Assembly: GCA_964550795.1 (NCBI GenBank)
Contig: CAZKBH010000012.1
Location: 1-64,000 of the forward strand
DNA: 64,000 nt
Source of the DNA: M3007 sp964550795
Lineage (GTDB): Bacteria; Bacteroidota; Bacteroidia; Chitinophagales; Saprospiraceae
Direction: 5' to 3'
Shown here: positions 1-9,471 of the stretch, in pieces
Layout: each line of letters begins with the position of its first letter
Position numbering within the stretch: position 1 is the stretch's first letter
Notes under the pieces: model-generated
The model's input: only the letters and a program-made list of their open reading frames with translations
Database searches by the model: none
What the model was told of the DNA's origin: nothing
Program-made: the position numbers and the translations under genes

Positions 1-1
1 T

Positions 2-1159
2 GAGTTCATGGCCCAGGAAATGATGGCAGACGACGAAGCAAAGCGGAGCATCGGAACCCTTGCCTATGCCGTTCAACATAAGATTGAACCGCTCTTCAAG
101 GGCGCGCTCCGGCAGGCTAAGTCCGCCCTTGAGCAAAAATCATATCGTTCTACAGAGGATTTTTTGAATGGATATACAATTGAACGTCATTACTTTACAA
201 TGATGGAGTTCAATGTAAAGGTAAACGCTCGTTCCAATTTGGAAGAAATATCCACAAATCTGGATCTCTTTTTTTGGATTGAAAAGCTAAAGCTGTTTAG
301 CGCCATGCTCAGTCAGCAACGCACCGGAAACCATCCGTACAAACTCCATTTCATGCAACAAGTGATTGATTTTTTGCGTGATTACCCGGTGGATGAAGTG
401 CCTGAATTGGCCATTTACTACTACTCATTTCTTACCCTGTACGAGGAAGATCAAGTGGCGCATTATTACAATTTACGCCGATTGTTGGATACGTATGCTA
501 CCGTAATGCCTCAACAAGAGGCTATCGAGCTGTTTGACACCGCCCTGCACTATTGTACCGGAAAAATCAACAAAGGCGACCGCAGCTTTTTTCAGGAGTA
601 TTTTGATGTGTTTGAAGAGGCCATCCAAAAAGGAATTTTTCTTCAAAATGGCGAATTGGCCTCTTGGCGATATACCAATATTGTGGCCGCAGCGCTCGGC
701 TTGGGAAAGCTGGATTGGGCCGAAAATTTTGTGGAAAAATTCAAAAGTTACCTACCTGCCGATTCCAGAAAGAATACCTATACCTTCAATCTCGCCCGGG
801 TCTATCGCTTCCAGAAAAAACACGACGAGGTTTTAGATTTGCTCCAAAACGTTGAATATGAAGACATTGGCGTAAATCTTATCAGTAAATTGACGCTACT
901 CATCACGCACTACGAACGCAAGGACCATGAAGTGCTGAATTCATTTATTGAGTCTTTCCGGGTATTTCTCAACCGCCACAAAAACATCCCGCAACAACGC
1001 CGGAGAAGTTACTTGAACCTGCTCAAATACACGCGGCAGCTCATCCGGCTCGTCCCCGGCGACAAACGCGCCCTCGCCAAACTCCACGAAGAAGTCAGCC
1101 GCGAAAAAGCGACCATTGTCAACCACGAGTGGCTTTTGGAGAAAATAGGAGAGTTGTAA
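2..1159 (+). CDS. Hypothetical helical protein, 5' end outside window
   Basis: The reading frame is open from the first bases of the window, so the ATG at 8 may be internal and the gene probably starts upstream. At least 383 residues are visible, ending in a TAA at 1157-1159. The sequence is rich in aromatic, Leu and charged residues and looks like a run of paired helices of TPR or solenoid kind. For example, residues 225-300 contain segments such as LGKLDWAENFVEKFKSYL and YRFQKKHDEVLDLLQ. I see no signal peptide, membrane segment or catalytic motif, and I do not recognise the family. The downstream HAD gene is convergent, so nothing in the context suggests a function. Confidence 0.6.
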   Translation, partial: EFMAQEMMADDEAKRSIGTLAYAVQHKIEPLFKGALRQAKSALEQKSYRSTEDFLNGYTIERHYFTMMEFNVKVNARSNLEEISTNLDLFFWIEKLKLFSAMLSQQRTGNHPYKLHFMQQVIDFLRDYPVDEVPELAIYYYSFLTLYEEDQVAHYYNLRRLLDTYATVMPQQEAIELFDTALHYCTGKINKGDRSFFQEYFDVFEEAIQKGIFLQNGELASWRYTNIVAAALGLGKLDWAENFVEKFKSYLPADSRKNTYTFNLARVYRFQKKHDEVLDLLQNVEYEDIGVNLISKLTLLITHYERKDHEVLNSFIESFRVFLNRHKNIPQQRRRSYLNLLKYTRQLIRLVPGDKRALAKLHEEVSREKATIVNHEWLLEKIGEL

Positions 1160-1220
1160 TCCGAGCGTGTTCAGATGTGTGGCATACCTCGACTATTGCA
1201 TTGATTGTCAACACTCAAGG

Positions 1221-1823
1221 TTAAACATGGAGTTCCCAGTCCCGCAAGGTTTGACGGAGCGAATCCGCGTTCTGAAAATGAATGCCTCGAATACCTACGT
1301 TTTCGGCGCCTTGGACATTTTTCAACACGTCGTCAATAAACACCGCATGGGCGGGATCCACGTCGTAGCGGCTCAACAGCGTTTGATAAATATCCGGGAA
1401 TGGCTTGCGCGTTTTTTCGTCGCCCGAAACCACGATTCCCTCAAACCAGTGCAAAAAATCGTATCGTTCGAGTGCTACGGGAAAGGTTTCGTTGCTCCAG
1501 TTGGTCAACGAAAGCAGCCGGTGTTCCCCACGATCACGCAGTTCGCGCAGCAATTCGACGGTTTCCGGAATTGGTCCGCCGAGCATATCCTCCCAGCGGT
1601 CGTAGTAGGTGCGAATTTCAGTCTCCCAATCAGGAAATTGATCCACCAACAACTGCGTAGCATCCGCGATTCTCCGACCAGCGTCTTGTTCCACATTCCA
1701 CTCGTGGGTGCAGATATTTTCAAAAAAATACTGGCGACGTTCCGCATTCGGAATCACTTCGCGAAAAACGTATTCTGGGTTCCAGTCAATTAAAACCCCA
1801 CCGAGATCGAAAATTACAACCAT
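1221..1823 (-). CDS. HAD-superfamily phosphatase (HAD-IA, YihX/epoxide-hydrolase N-domain-like)
   Basis: A 200-residue soluble protein. HAD motif I lies at the N-terminus (FDLGGVLIDWNP, nucleophile Asp6), with Gly where the second Asp of DxD usually stands, as in the YihX branch. Motif II is LTNWSN near residue 107, the motif III Lys lies in DEKTRKPFPDIY, and motif IV is VFIDDVLKNV near residue 165. A helical cap follows motif I. The family hydrolyses phosphate from small sugar phosphates or nucleotides; the substrate cannot be read from sequence. It is convergent with the upstream plus-strand gene and its start abuts a fold-back repeat region. Length is normal for the family. Confidence 0.85.
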   Translation of the reverse strand: MVVIFDLGGVLIDWNPEYVFREVIPNAERRQYFFENICTHEWNVEQDAGRRIADATQLLVDQFPDWETEIRTYYDRWEDMLGGPIPETVELLRELRDRGEHRLLSLTNWSNETFPVALERYDFLHWFEGIVVSGDEKTRKPFPDIYQTLLSRYDVDPAHAVFIDDVLKNVQGAENVGIRGIHFQNADSLRQTLRDWELHV

Positions 1824-1830
1824 GGAATTA

Positions 1831-2024
1831 AAATGTGGTCAATGTGATTAATGTGATTAATGTGATCAATGTGATTAATGTGGTCAATGTGGCACAACTG
1901 CTTGGAATTTAGGGTAAAGGGTGCAAAAAATTGAATGAACCCGGACGAGGTTCAGTACTAGCGATCAGTAGGACACTCAAGCAGTTGTGCCACATTGACC
2001 ACATTAATCACATTGACCACATTT
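1831..2024. repeat. 9-bp tandem repeats arranged as a long inverted repeat
   Basis: Positions 1831-1904 hold about seven copies of a 9-bp unit (AATGTGGTC / AATGTGATT). 1978-2024 holds the same unit in the opposite orientation. The inner 37 bp of the two arms, including the non-repetitive tail GTGGCACAACTGCTTG, are exact reverse complements, separated by about 73 bp. It fills the space between the 5' end of the HAD gene and the 3' end of ychF. The same 9-mer recurs at about 15990-16115, 33359-33520 and 59942-60184. Confidence 0.9.
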
Positions 2025-2030
2025 AAAATA

Positions 2031-3137
2031 TTACACATTAAACCTAAAGTGCATCAAATCACCATCAGTTACCACATATTCCTTGCCTTCCACCGACATT
2101 TTACCGGCTTCTTTGACTTTGGCTTCGGAGCCGAGGGTGATAAAATCATTGTATTTGATCACTTCTGCGCGGATAAATCCTTTTTCAAAATCGGAGTGGA
2201 TGACCCCGGCTGCTTCGGGGGCTTTTGCGCCACGACGTACCGTCCAGGCGCGTACTTCCTTCACCCCGGCAGTGAAATAAGTAATGAGATTCAACAACTT
2301 ATAAGCTGAATGGATCAGGCGATTTACTCCGGGTTCGCTCAATCCCATCATTTCCAAAAATTCGAGTCGCTCCTCTTTGGTGTCCATTTCGGCAATTTGC
2401 GCCTCAATGCCTGCACAGATATTGATAATCTCCGCATTTTCAGCGGCTACAGATTTCCGGAAAGCCTCCGTGTGCGCATTCCCTGTTTCAATGGCGCCCT
2501 CGTCCACATTGCAAACATACAGCACTGGCTTTGCAGTAAGCAGGGTTAATTCCTTGGTTACCAAATATTTAGCGTCATCATCCATGCCAGCCAGTAGCTC
2601 GCGGACGACCCGGCCTGTTTCCAAATGGGCCTTTACCACGTTGAGTATTTCGAGCGCACGGCCTTCCTCTTTATTGCCTGCACGGGCAGCGCGGGCACTT
2701 TTATCAATGCGTTTATCAACCGTTTCAAGGTCTTTGAAACTGAGTTCGAGGTCAATGATCTCCTTGTCGCGCACGGGATTGACGGAGCCATCCACGTGCA
2801 CCACATTATCGTCGTCAAAACAACGAACTACGTGAATAATGGCATCTACTTCCCGGATATTGGCCAAAAATTGGTTGCCCAAACCCTCGCCTTTACTGGC
2901 GCCTTTGATCAAACCGGCAATGTCCACGATCTCTACGGTGGTCGGTTGAGTCTTTTGTGGCTCCACGATTTCGGTCAGCTTATCGAGCCGCACGTCTGGA
3001 ACGATGATGATGCCCACGTTGGGGTCTTTGGTCGCAAATGGATAGTTCGCTGCCAAGGCTTTGCCGTTGGTAAGCGCGTTGAACAGGGTGGATTTGCCGA
3101 CGTTGGGCAAGCCGACGATGCCGCATTGAAGTGCCAT
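2031..3137 (-). CDS. ychF: Redox-regulated ATPase YchF (Obg-family)
   Basis: A 368-residue protein, the usual length for YchF/EngD. It begins with a P-loop, GLPNVGKSTLFNALT (residues 8-22), followed by the family DIAGLIKGASKGEGLGN G3 region and, near residue 210, VCNVDEGA. The latter replaces the NKxD guanine-specificity motif, consistent with the ATP preference of YchF. The C-terminus has the TGS-like domain ending in DGDLMHFRFNV, as in most family members. YchF binds ribosomes and takes part in stress and translation control. The ATG at 3135-3137 fits the conserved start MxLQCGIVGLPN. It is a single gene with WbqC upstream on the same strand, about 180 bp away. Confidence 0.97.
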   Translation of the reverse strand: MALQCGIVGLPNVGKSTLFNALTNGKALAANYPFATKDPNVGIIIVPDVRLDKLTEIVEPQKTQPTTVEIVDIAGLIKGASKGEGLGNQFLANIREVDAIIHVVRCFDDDNVVHVDGSVNPVRDKEIIDLELSFKDLETVDKRIDKSARAARAGNKEEGRALEILNVVKAHLETGRVVRELLAGMDDDAKYLVTKELTLLTAKPVLYVCNVDEGAIETGNAHTEAFRKSVAAENAEIINICAGIEAQIAEMDTKEERLEFLEMMGLSEPGVNRLIHSAYKLLNLITYFTAGVKEVRAWTVRRGAKAPEAAGVIHSDFEKGFIRAEVIKYNDFITLGSEAKVKEAGKMSVEGKEYVVTDGDLMHFRFNV

Positions 3138-3198
3138 GGAATAGAGGTGGAGCGAAATTTAATTCGCCTTCGTAAAAATAAAGAAATGGGCTTTCAAG

Positions 3199-3215
3199 TA
3201 AGTGTGGCACACCTT
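3199..3215. repeat. Copy of the dispersed GTGTGGCACACCT motif
   Basis: The spacer between ychF and the WbqC gene carries AAGTGTGGCACACCTT. Related copies lie at about 1175-1192, 20223-20239, 26722-26753 (both orientations, forming a palindrome) and 50597-50612, all outside genes. Its function is unknown. Confidence 0.4.
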
Positions 3216-3320
3216 GTTTACGTAATGTATGGGGTGTTTCACACTTTGTTGAACACAAACAAACCAGCTTGCTCGAAACATGATTCTGCTGCCCTGTTTT
3301 TTTCGGGCGCAAAAATAGGT

Positions 3321-3959
3321 TTAATTTGGCAAAACACAGGACTGTTCCAAAACTTCTCTGCCCATTTTGCCACAACAAAAAAGCAGGTCTAACACAGAGA
3401 GATTGGGCAAAAATCCGTTCCGCGCTTCAAATACCTGCGGGTAACGTTTCGCAGAAAACCACTCCGGAAATGTTTGAAAACCACCGGAAATACTGCCGCG
3501 CAGGTCGGTTCCAGCGCTCCATTCGCCGAGTGGGCAGTAGGTGGATTGAACCTCAAAACTACCCATCCAGCCTAATTTTTTTTTCAAGATGAGCGATTGA
3601 AAATCAAGATTATAGTCGAATAAAAAAGTCCATTTTTGTTCGTAAAACGGACGGATATCATCTACGTAATGTTCATAAAAAGGGGCACTTCCATAGGCCG
3701 CCTGAATGCTGCGCCAATGCTGCCGCTGCCAGGGTGCCTCGTACGCAATGCGCACTTCGCGAATGGGCGTTTGTTGATGTTTCCCCTTAGCCAAGGGAAT
3801 GCTCAGCCGCTGCGGCCCATTTGGTCCGGCGATATGGCAGCGGTTGCGCAGCGAACCTTTCTGGTAATGTTCTGCGGCCTCCAAAGCGACCGTTTTTTCC
3901 GGCCAAATGGCTGCGCACCAGGCAACAGCGGGCAAATATTGTGTTTCTAGAAGCAGCAT
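3321..3959 (-). CDS. WbqC family protein
   Basis: 212 residues. The N-terminus MLLLETQYLPAVAWCAAIW, the segment GPNGPQRLSIPLAKGKHQQ and the WRSIQAAYGSAPFYEHY block are hallmarks of the WbqC-like family, which is common in Bacteroidota and found in some O-antigen gene clusters. The biochemical role is not established. In this protein the usual order is kept: N-terminal strand, conserved Pro-Leu core, then a Tyr-rich helix. The gene is 3 bp downstream of the DUF3137 gene on the same strand, so the two are probably co-transcribed. The C-terminal third is the least conserved part. Confidence 0.85.
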   Translation of the reverse strand: MLLLETQYLPAVAWCAAIWPEKTVALEAAEHYQKGSLRNRCHIAGPNGPQRLSIPLAKGKHQQTPIREVRIAYEAPWQRQHWRSIQAAYGSAPFYEHYVDDIRPFYEQKWTFLFDYNLDFQSLILKKKLGWMGSFEVQSTYCPLGEWSAGTDLRGSISGGFQTFPEWFSAKRYPQVFEARNGFLPNLSVLDLLFCCGKMGREVLEQSCVLPN

Positions 3960-3962
3960 GTT

Positions 3963-4928
3963 TTAATTCATTGCGTCCACCTCCATCACCAATTCCAGGA
4001 GGAGGCGCAGGTCTTCGTAAAATTCTTGTACCACCTCAAAACTGGTGTTGTTGGTAAAAATGGAAGGCTCCAACAAGTGCGGAGCCGGCCGAAGTGCGAG
4101 GTAACTTTTATCGCCGATGATGGAAAAATAGATCTCTTTTTCGCGGTTGACTTCCTGAAAATGTCGCCGAAACCGAAGAATGGCCCGTTGAAATTCTTCC
4201 GAGACCACATCTTTGATACGCACATCAGGCGTGGCGTAGGTGTCAAAAAAGACCTCAAAATCGGGAATAATCCCCTCTTTTACCCTGCGCCCACCTTCCA
4301 GATGGAACGCGCGTTCGCTGCGGCTCAGGTATTTTCGATACGCATCTGGAAGGGCCAGTACTTGGCCGTGCATGTCCCAGCGCTGAAAATCTGCAATCAA
4401 AAAAATGCCGGAAAACACAAGGTCCAGCTGACTGCGCACTTCCGAAAACTCACGCACCCGCAGTTCGCAGGCTTCAAACGGGGTTTCCCGGACTTGTCCC
4501 CGGATCAGGTCTTCCCCGTGGTAATCGTCGGCACGGGTGAAAATTCGGCTTTCGAGAAATTTTTCAGGCGGAAGAAAGCCCCGCGGTTCGTAGCCCTCAA
4601 ATTTGAAATTTACGTCGTTGTCTATAAAATCCAACAGCAGCGATACCACGCGCGGCTTAAATTCTTTGTAAAAAACCTGCACTTTAAAGCCCAGATAAGC
4701 CATCCAAAGTCCCACAGGAATAAACAAAGCCAGCGTAATGGCAAAAATGGACAAAAAGACTTGCAGCGCGACCACCCCCACCAACAAAAGCACGGATAAA
4801 AGCAGCAGACGCATCAGTCGCCGCCGCCGTTGTTCCATGTTGAGCAGCTCGGGGTGGATGCTCTGATTGTAGAAAAGCCGAAAGTTGTGATAGGATGATT
4901 GCACGGTCAAATGTAGAATGTTTCCCAT
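3963..4928 (-). CDS. DUF3137 domain membrane protein
   Basis: I chose the ATG at 4926-4928 (321 residues) over an upstream ATG at 5010. The longer version would overlap the divergent smc promoter region, and DUF3137 proteins normally begin just before the segment NFRLFYNQSIHPELLNMEQR. Residues about 40-80 form two adjacent hydrophobic helices (LLLLSVLLLVGVVALQVFL and FAITLALFIPVGLWMAYLG). The rest is the cytosolic DUF3137 domain, with FDTYATPDVRIKDVV and a C-terminal strand containing YLALRPAPHLLEPSIF. The function of the family is unknown. It is divergent from smc with about 120 bp between starts, and in a probable two-gene unit with the WbqC gene. Confidence 0.85.
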   Translation of the reverse strand: MGNILHLTVQSSYHNFRLFYNQSIHPELLNMEQRRRRLMRLLLLSVLLLVGVVALQVFLSIFAITLALFIPVGLWMAYLGFKVQVFYKEFKPRVVSLLLDFIDNDVNFKFEGYEPRGFLPPEKFLESRIFTRADDYHGEDLIRGQVRETPFEACELRVREFSEVRSQLDLVFSGIFLIADFQRWDMHGQVLALPDAYRKYLSRSERAFHLEGGRRVKEGIIPDFEVFFDTYATPDVRIKDVVSEEFQRAILRFRRHFQEVNREKEIYFSIIGDKSYLALRPAPHLLEPSIFTNNTSFEVVQEFYEDLRLLLELVMEVDAMN

Positions 4929-5048
4929 TGTTGAAAACTTCCATCGCCTCATTTCTTTCCCAACTGCTATTTTCGCCCACTTTTTGCACCCCAGAACAGT
5001 GTTTTGGGACACATTTTTTCACCCGGAACAGATTGCCGGGGCACTGAT

Positions 5049-8000
5049 ATGCGGCTTAAATCATTAGAAATCAAAGGATTCAAATCCTTCGCCAACGAAA
5101 CGGTCCTACACTTCAACGCAGACGTGACGGGAGTGGTAGGCCCAAATGGCTCGGGGAAAAGCAACGTAGTGGACGCCATCCGCTGGGTACTTGGTGAGCA
5201 AAAAAGCAGCCAGTTGCGGCTCGATAAAATGTCGTCGGTCATTTTTAATGGCACCAAAAAACGCAAAGAAGGCCAAATGGCCCAGGTGACACTCACCTTC
5301 GACAACACCAAAAACGTGCTGCCCACCGACTACACCAGCGTGGCTATCAGTCGGATTCTGTACCGCAGCGGCGAAAGTGAATATCGCCTCAATGGGGTGA
5401 CCTGCCGCCTTAAAGACATCACTTCTTTATTTCTCGACACGGGCATTGGGCCAGACAGTTATGCCATCATCGCGCTCAACATGGTGGAAGACATGCTCTC
5501 TGACCGCGAGCAAGCCCGCCGAAAAATGTTTGAACAAGCCGCCGGAGTGAGCAAATACAAGGCGCGCAAACACGAAACGCAACAAAAACTGGAGGCCACG
5601 GCGGCTGATTTGGATCGGGTAGAAGATTTGCTTTTTGAAATTACAGATCAGCTCAAAAAACTCGAAAAACAGGCCGAACGCGCCCAAAAATACTACGAAT
5701 TAAAGGCAGAATACAAAACAATCAGCGTTGAACTGGCGGTGAATAATCTCGCCAAACACAAAAAAACGTATAAGGAACTCGAGACTCAGATCACGCGCGA
5801 GGAAGACAATTATCGGACTACCGAAGCCATGACCCGCCTGCTCGAGGCCGACACAGAAGCCAAACGCAAAAGCCATACCGACAAAGAAACCAGTCTCAGC
5901 GAACAACAGCAAGACGTGAATCGCTTGACCGGGCGTATCCGTGGCAAAGAAAACGAAAAAGCCATGATGGAGCAAAAACGCTCCTTTGTCAACAACGACC
6001 TTCAACGCCTCAACGACCAAATTGCCAACAGCGGCAACACGCTCCGAACCCTCGATGCAGAAATTGAAGGGTACCAAACCGATCTGAATTACGAGCGAAA
6101 TCTGGAGGGCGAATTTGAAACTGCCCTGACACAGGCCCAAAAAGACCTGGAAAAAGTCCGCTCCGACCACAGCCTTCTGAAGGGAAGTTTAGATGTTTTT
6201 GTCAAAGAACAACAGGGATTAGAGCGGGAAATCGTAGAACTGGAAAAAACCAAGGCCATCCAGACCAACCAGGTCGAAAATCTCCGCCGGGATGTGGAAC
6301 GCACCCTCAGCGACATTTCGACCCGCCGCGAGGAGATGAAAATGTTGGAAAAAAACCTCGCCGAACAAACCAAAACAGAGGCCAGCCAAGCCCAAAAAAT
6401 TGCCGATTTGGATGCTTCCGAGACCAAACGCAAGGCTGATTTGGCCAACGGGGAACAACAACAAGATCAACTCGCCAAAAAACTCGCGGATCACAATCGC
6501 GCCCTGGATGCCCGCCGAAACGAGTATAAATTGACCAAAAGCATGGTCGAATCGCTGGAGGGCTTCCCGGAAAGTATCAAGTTTTTGAGCCAGGACAAGG
6601 AATGGGCCAAACGCTGTCCCCTGTTGTCCGACTTGCTCTATGTCCGCGAGGAGTTCCGCATTGTGATTGAAAATTATCTCGAAACGTACCTGAATTACTA
6701 CGTGGTGCCCCATGCCGAGGAGGCCATGAAAGCCATCGGGCTGCTTGGCCAGAGCCAAAAAGGACGCGCCAACTTTTTCCTTTTGGATGCTTTTCGGGAT
6801 TATCAAGCCCCGCTGACCTTATCGCCGGGCGGCATTCGAGCCGTGGATGTGGTGGAAGTGGAACCACAGTACCGCCCACTGATGGAGTTTTTGTTGGAAA
6901 ACGTAGTGATTTCTGAAAGTGACCTCGCTTCCACGCTTCCAGTGGGACAGGGAACGGGCGACTTGACGATTCTTTCTAAATCCGGCACTTTTGTCAAGCG
7001 CAAATTTTCCATGTCAGGTGGTTCTGTTGGGCTTTTTGAAGGGAAAAAAATTGGCCGAAAAAAGAATCTTGAAGTCCTTGAAACCGATATTAAGAAGTTT
7101 GAAGGCACTGAAAATCAACTCAATACGCAGCTAAGCACCCTGCGTACCCATATTGCGGCCCTGCGCAATTCCGATCAGTCCAACCAGCTTCAACGGGAGC
7201 GCGAGGTGCTGAACCGAATCAGTCAGGAAAAAGCCGGGATGCAGGCCAAACTGGATAATATTGCGGCTTTTGTGGCCAATTTTGATGCGCAGGCAGGGGA
7301 TGCCAACCAGCGTATCAAAAACCTGACCGAGAGCAATGCCCTCATCGAGACGGTATTGAAAAGTAAAACGGCCGCAGCAGATGCCCTGCGCGAACGGCTC
7401 AGCAGCGCCGATGGTTCTTTCCGGGATGTGGCCGAGCAGCTCAGCTTGGCCAGTGCCGCTTACAACCAAAAAAACATCGAGTTCATCCGTCAGCAAAACA
7501 AGGTCAACACCCTTCGACAGGAATTGACTTTCCGGGAAAATCGGCGCAATGATCTTCGGCAAACGCTTGCTACGGCGCAGACCAATTTGGCCCGAAACAA
7601 CGATGAGTTGGGCTTAATTGAAACAGATATTCAACGAATTACCGCTGAATTAACCACTGCTTACGCCGAAAAAAAGGAAAAAGAAGCAGCGCTCAGTGGG
7701 GTTGAGCAGGCTTACTTTAAAGCGCGGAACGAGATTCACGAACTAGAAAACAAACAACGCGACAACTTCCGAAAACAGCAGGATTTGCAGGTTTTGGTCA
7801 ATCGTTTGAAAGAGAAGTTTAACGATGTGAAATTTGAAATTACTGCGATTGGAGAGCGGCTCCGCGCTGAATTTGGAATTGGGGTAAACGAGGTGATTAA
7901 CCAGGAGCCAAACCCTGAATATCAACGAGATACGCTCGAACGCGACGTGAACAATCTCAAACGCCGCCTCGATAATTACGGCGAAATCAACCCGATGGCC

Positions 8001-8609
8001 ATCGAAGCTTACAACGAAATCAAGGAGCGCCACGATACCATTGCCGGGCAGCGCGACGATATTCTGGCGGCCAAAGAAAACCTCGTACAGACGATGAAAG
8101 AAATTGAGGAGACTGCCACGGCACGCTTCCTCGAATCCTTTGCACAAGTGCGTGAGAACTTCATTGCGGTGTTCCGCACCCTTTTCACCGAGGATGACTC
8201 CGCAGATTTGCTGCTCAGCAACCCGGACAATCCCCTGGATTCCGACATTAACATCATCGCCAAACCCAAGGGCAAACGTCCGCAGACCATTGCGCAACTT
8301 TCGGGTGGGGAAAAAACCCTGACGGCTACGGCGCTGCTTTTTGCTTTGTACCTGCTCAAACCCGCCCCGTTTTGTATTTTTGACGAGGTGGATGCGCCAT
8401 TGGATGATGCCAACATTGAAAAATTCAACCGTATCATCCGACAATTTTCAAAGGATTCACAGTTTATCGTGGTTACCCACAACAAAGCGACTATGGCTGC
8501 GGTGGACACGATTTACGGGGTGTATATGCCCGAGCAAGGCGTCTCAGCGGTTACGCCGGTGGACTTCAGAAAACTGGGGCATGAGGCGATGGTGTTTGAG
8601 GCAGGATAG
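5049..8609 (+). CDS. smc: Chromosome segregation protein SMC
   Basis: 1186 residues from the ATG at 5049, where the conserved MRLKSLEIKGFKSF start begins; the frame is open upstream but without conservation. The Walker A is GPNGSGKSNVVDAI (near residue 31). A long coiled coil (about 165-500) leads to the flexible hinge (about 505-670, containing LLSDLLYVREEFRIVIENY). A second coiled coil (about 690-1020) is followed by the ABC signature LSGGEKTLTATALLF and Walker B FCIFDEVDAPLDD, with a C-terminal FIVVTHNKATM switch. The protein forms the condensin-like ring that compacts and segregates the chromosome, normally with ScpA and ScpB, which are not in this window. The length is typical for SMC. 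Confidence 0.98.
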   Translation: MRLKSLEIKGFKSFANETVLHFNADVTGVVGPNGSGKSNVVDAIRWVLGEQKSSQLRLDKMSSVIFNGTKKRKEGQMAQVTLTFDNTKNVLPTDYTSVAISRILYRSGESEYRLNGVTCRLKDITSLFLDTGIGPDSYAIIALNMVEDMLSDREQARRKMFEQAAGVSKYKARKHETQQKLEATAADLDRVEDLLFEITDQLKKLEKQAERAQKYYELKAEYKTISVELAVNNLAKHKKTYKELETQITREEDNYRTTEAMTRLLEADTEAKRKSHTDKETSLSEQQQDVNRLTGRIRGKENEKAMMEQKRSFVNNDLQRLNDQIANSGNTLRTLDAEIEGYQTDLNYERNLEGEFETALTQAQKDLEKVRSDHSLLKGSLDVFVKEQQGLEREIVELEKTKAIQTNQVENLRRDVERTLSDISTRREEMKMLEKNLAEQTKTEASQAQKIADLDASETKRKADLANGEQQQDQLAKKLADHNRALDARRNEYKLTKSMVESLEGFPESIKFLSQDKEWAKRCPLLSDLLYVREEFRIVIENYLETYLNYYVVPHAEEAMKAIGLLGQSQKGRANFFLLDAFRDYQAPLTLSPGGIRAVDVVEVEPQYRPLMEFLLENVVISESDLASTLPVGQGTGDLTILSKSGTFVKRKFSMSGGSVGLFEGKKIGRKKNLEVLETDIKKFEGTENQLNTQLSTLRTHIAALRNSDQSNQLQREREVLNRISQEKAGMQAKLDNIAAFVANFDAQAGDANQRIKNLTESNALIETVLKSKTAAADALRERLSSADGSFRDVAEQLSLASAAYNQKNIEFIRQQNKVNTLRQELTFRENRRNDLRQTLATAQTNLARNNDELGLIETDIQRITAELTTAYAEKKEKEAALSGVEQAYFKARNEIHELENKQRDNFRKQQDLQVLVNRLKEKFNDVKFEITAIGERLRAEFGIGVNEVINQEPNPEYQRDTLERDVNNLKRRLDNYGEINPMAIEAYNEIKERHDTIAGQRDDILAAKENLVQTMKEIEETATARFLESFAQVRENFIAVFRTLFTEDDSADLLLSNPDNPLDSDINIIAKPKGKRPQTIAQLSGGEKTLTATALLFALYLLKPAPFCIFDEVDAPLDDANIEKFNRIIRQFSKDSQFIVVTHNKATMAAVDTIYGVYMPEQGVSAVTPVDFRKLGHEAMVFEAG

Positions 8610-9471
8610 GGCATTAAACTAAAACTGACTATCCGCATATTGGGTAGCAAAAAGAATATCGAACCACAGAATATCGAACACCGAATGACGAAGTAGTTTA
8701 AAGGTGACTGAATATTAAATCTAAACGTGCTATCAACGCCGGTCTATGGGTCAAATGCCGTCAACTTAGCGGCCAAAGACCCTGAAAGGGTCAAATGTGA
8801 ATAGCCCCGGATGCAATCCGGGGTAGAAAAGACGAGGTGTAACAACCCCGAATGGGGTTGAATCGGTGCCCAACGCTTTCATGTTCAACCCCATTCGGGG
8901 TTGTTCGCACCGCATTTCCAATTCCCCGGATTGCATCCGGGGCTATTCACATTCAACCACTTCGTGGTTTTTAATCGCTAAGTTGACGGCATTTGTCTAT
9001 GGGTCCCCCCCTTAAAAATTCGATATTCGGTGTTCGATATTCGGTGTTCGATATTCTGCGGTTCGATATTCTTTTTGGTACCCAATATGCGGATAGTCAG
9101 TAAAACTAAATATACTCCGCAGGGCCTCTCTATGAAGATATATAATTTAAAAATATTCACCCATTTTTACTATATCTTAGGATTATTTAAATACCAGCTT
9201 ACATTTGTGTCATTCAGGAAGCGTTTCTTTAGCAGAACGTATCCTCTTTTTTCGGTTCTCCACTGAAAACAATCTTCGTTAAGGCGCTCAAATGCCCGTT
9301 TTTGATTTGTTACAGCGATACCTGCTTTTGCTAGGACTGTTTTGCAGACAATCTGAAATGGTTCAATTTTACTACACTGAGTGCTCGGTGTTTGTCACAG
9401 TAATATAATACTTCCAATTTTTTAATCTACGGGAAACGGCCTTATCTCCGCTCCCTTAACCTTCCTTCTTC
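8610..9471. other. 862-bp spacer: nested palindromic element followed by AT-rich leader
   Basis: 8624-9101 is a nested inverted-repeat element (separate entry). 9107-9471 is AT-rich DNA with no convincing gene. It is presumably the promoter and leader of the large secreted protein that starts at 9472, but I could not pick a clear TAnnTTTG box. Short frames in this area follow the repeats and show no coding signal. Confidence 0.6.
8624..9101. repeat. Nested mirrored hairpin element (REPIN/MITE-like)
   Basis: The outer arms 8624-8686 and 9039-9101 are inverted copies of 63 bp with about two mismatches. Each contains GAATATCGAAC-type units. Inside, about 8742-8823 is mirrored at about 8924-9003. 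Each half carries three small palindromes in mirrored order: 8778-8792 (GACCCTGAAAGGGTC), 8805-8823 (CCCCGG...CCGGGG) and 8844-8859 on the left; 8887-8902, 8924-8942 and 8955-8969 (AACCACTTCGTGGTT) on the right. The outermost of these differs in sequence between halves, yet both versions still form a hairpin. No transposase is nearby. Confidence 0.85.

Noticed and set aside
1167..1793. 208-codon plus-strand frame
   Set aside because: It is the shadow of the HAD phosphatase, whose motifs are intact on the other strand.
2625..3392. 255-codon plus-strand frame opposite ychF
   Set aside because: Antisense shadow of a conserved gene; it crosses the WbqC-ychF spacer and has no recognisable domain.
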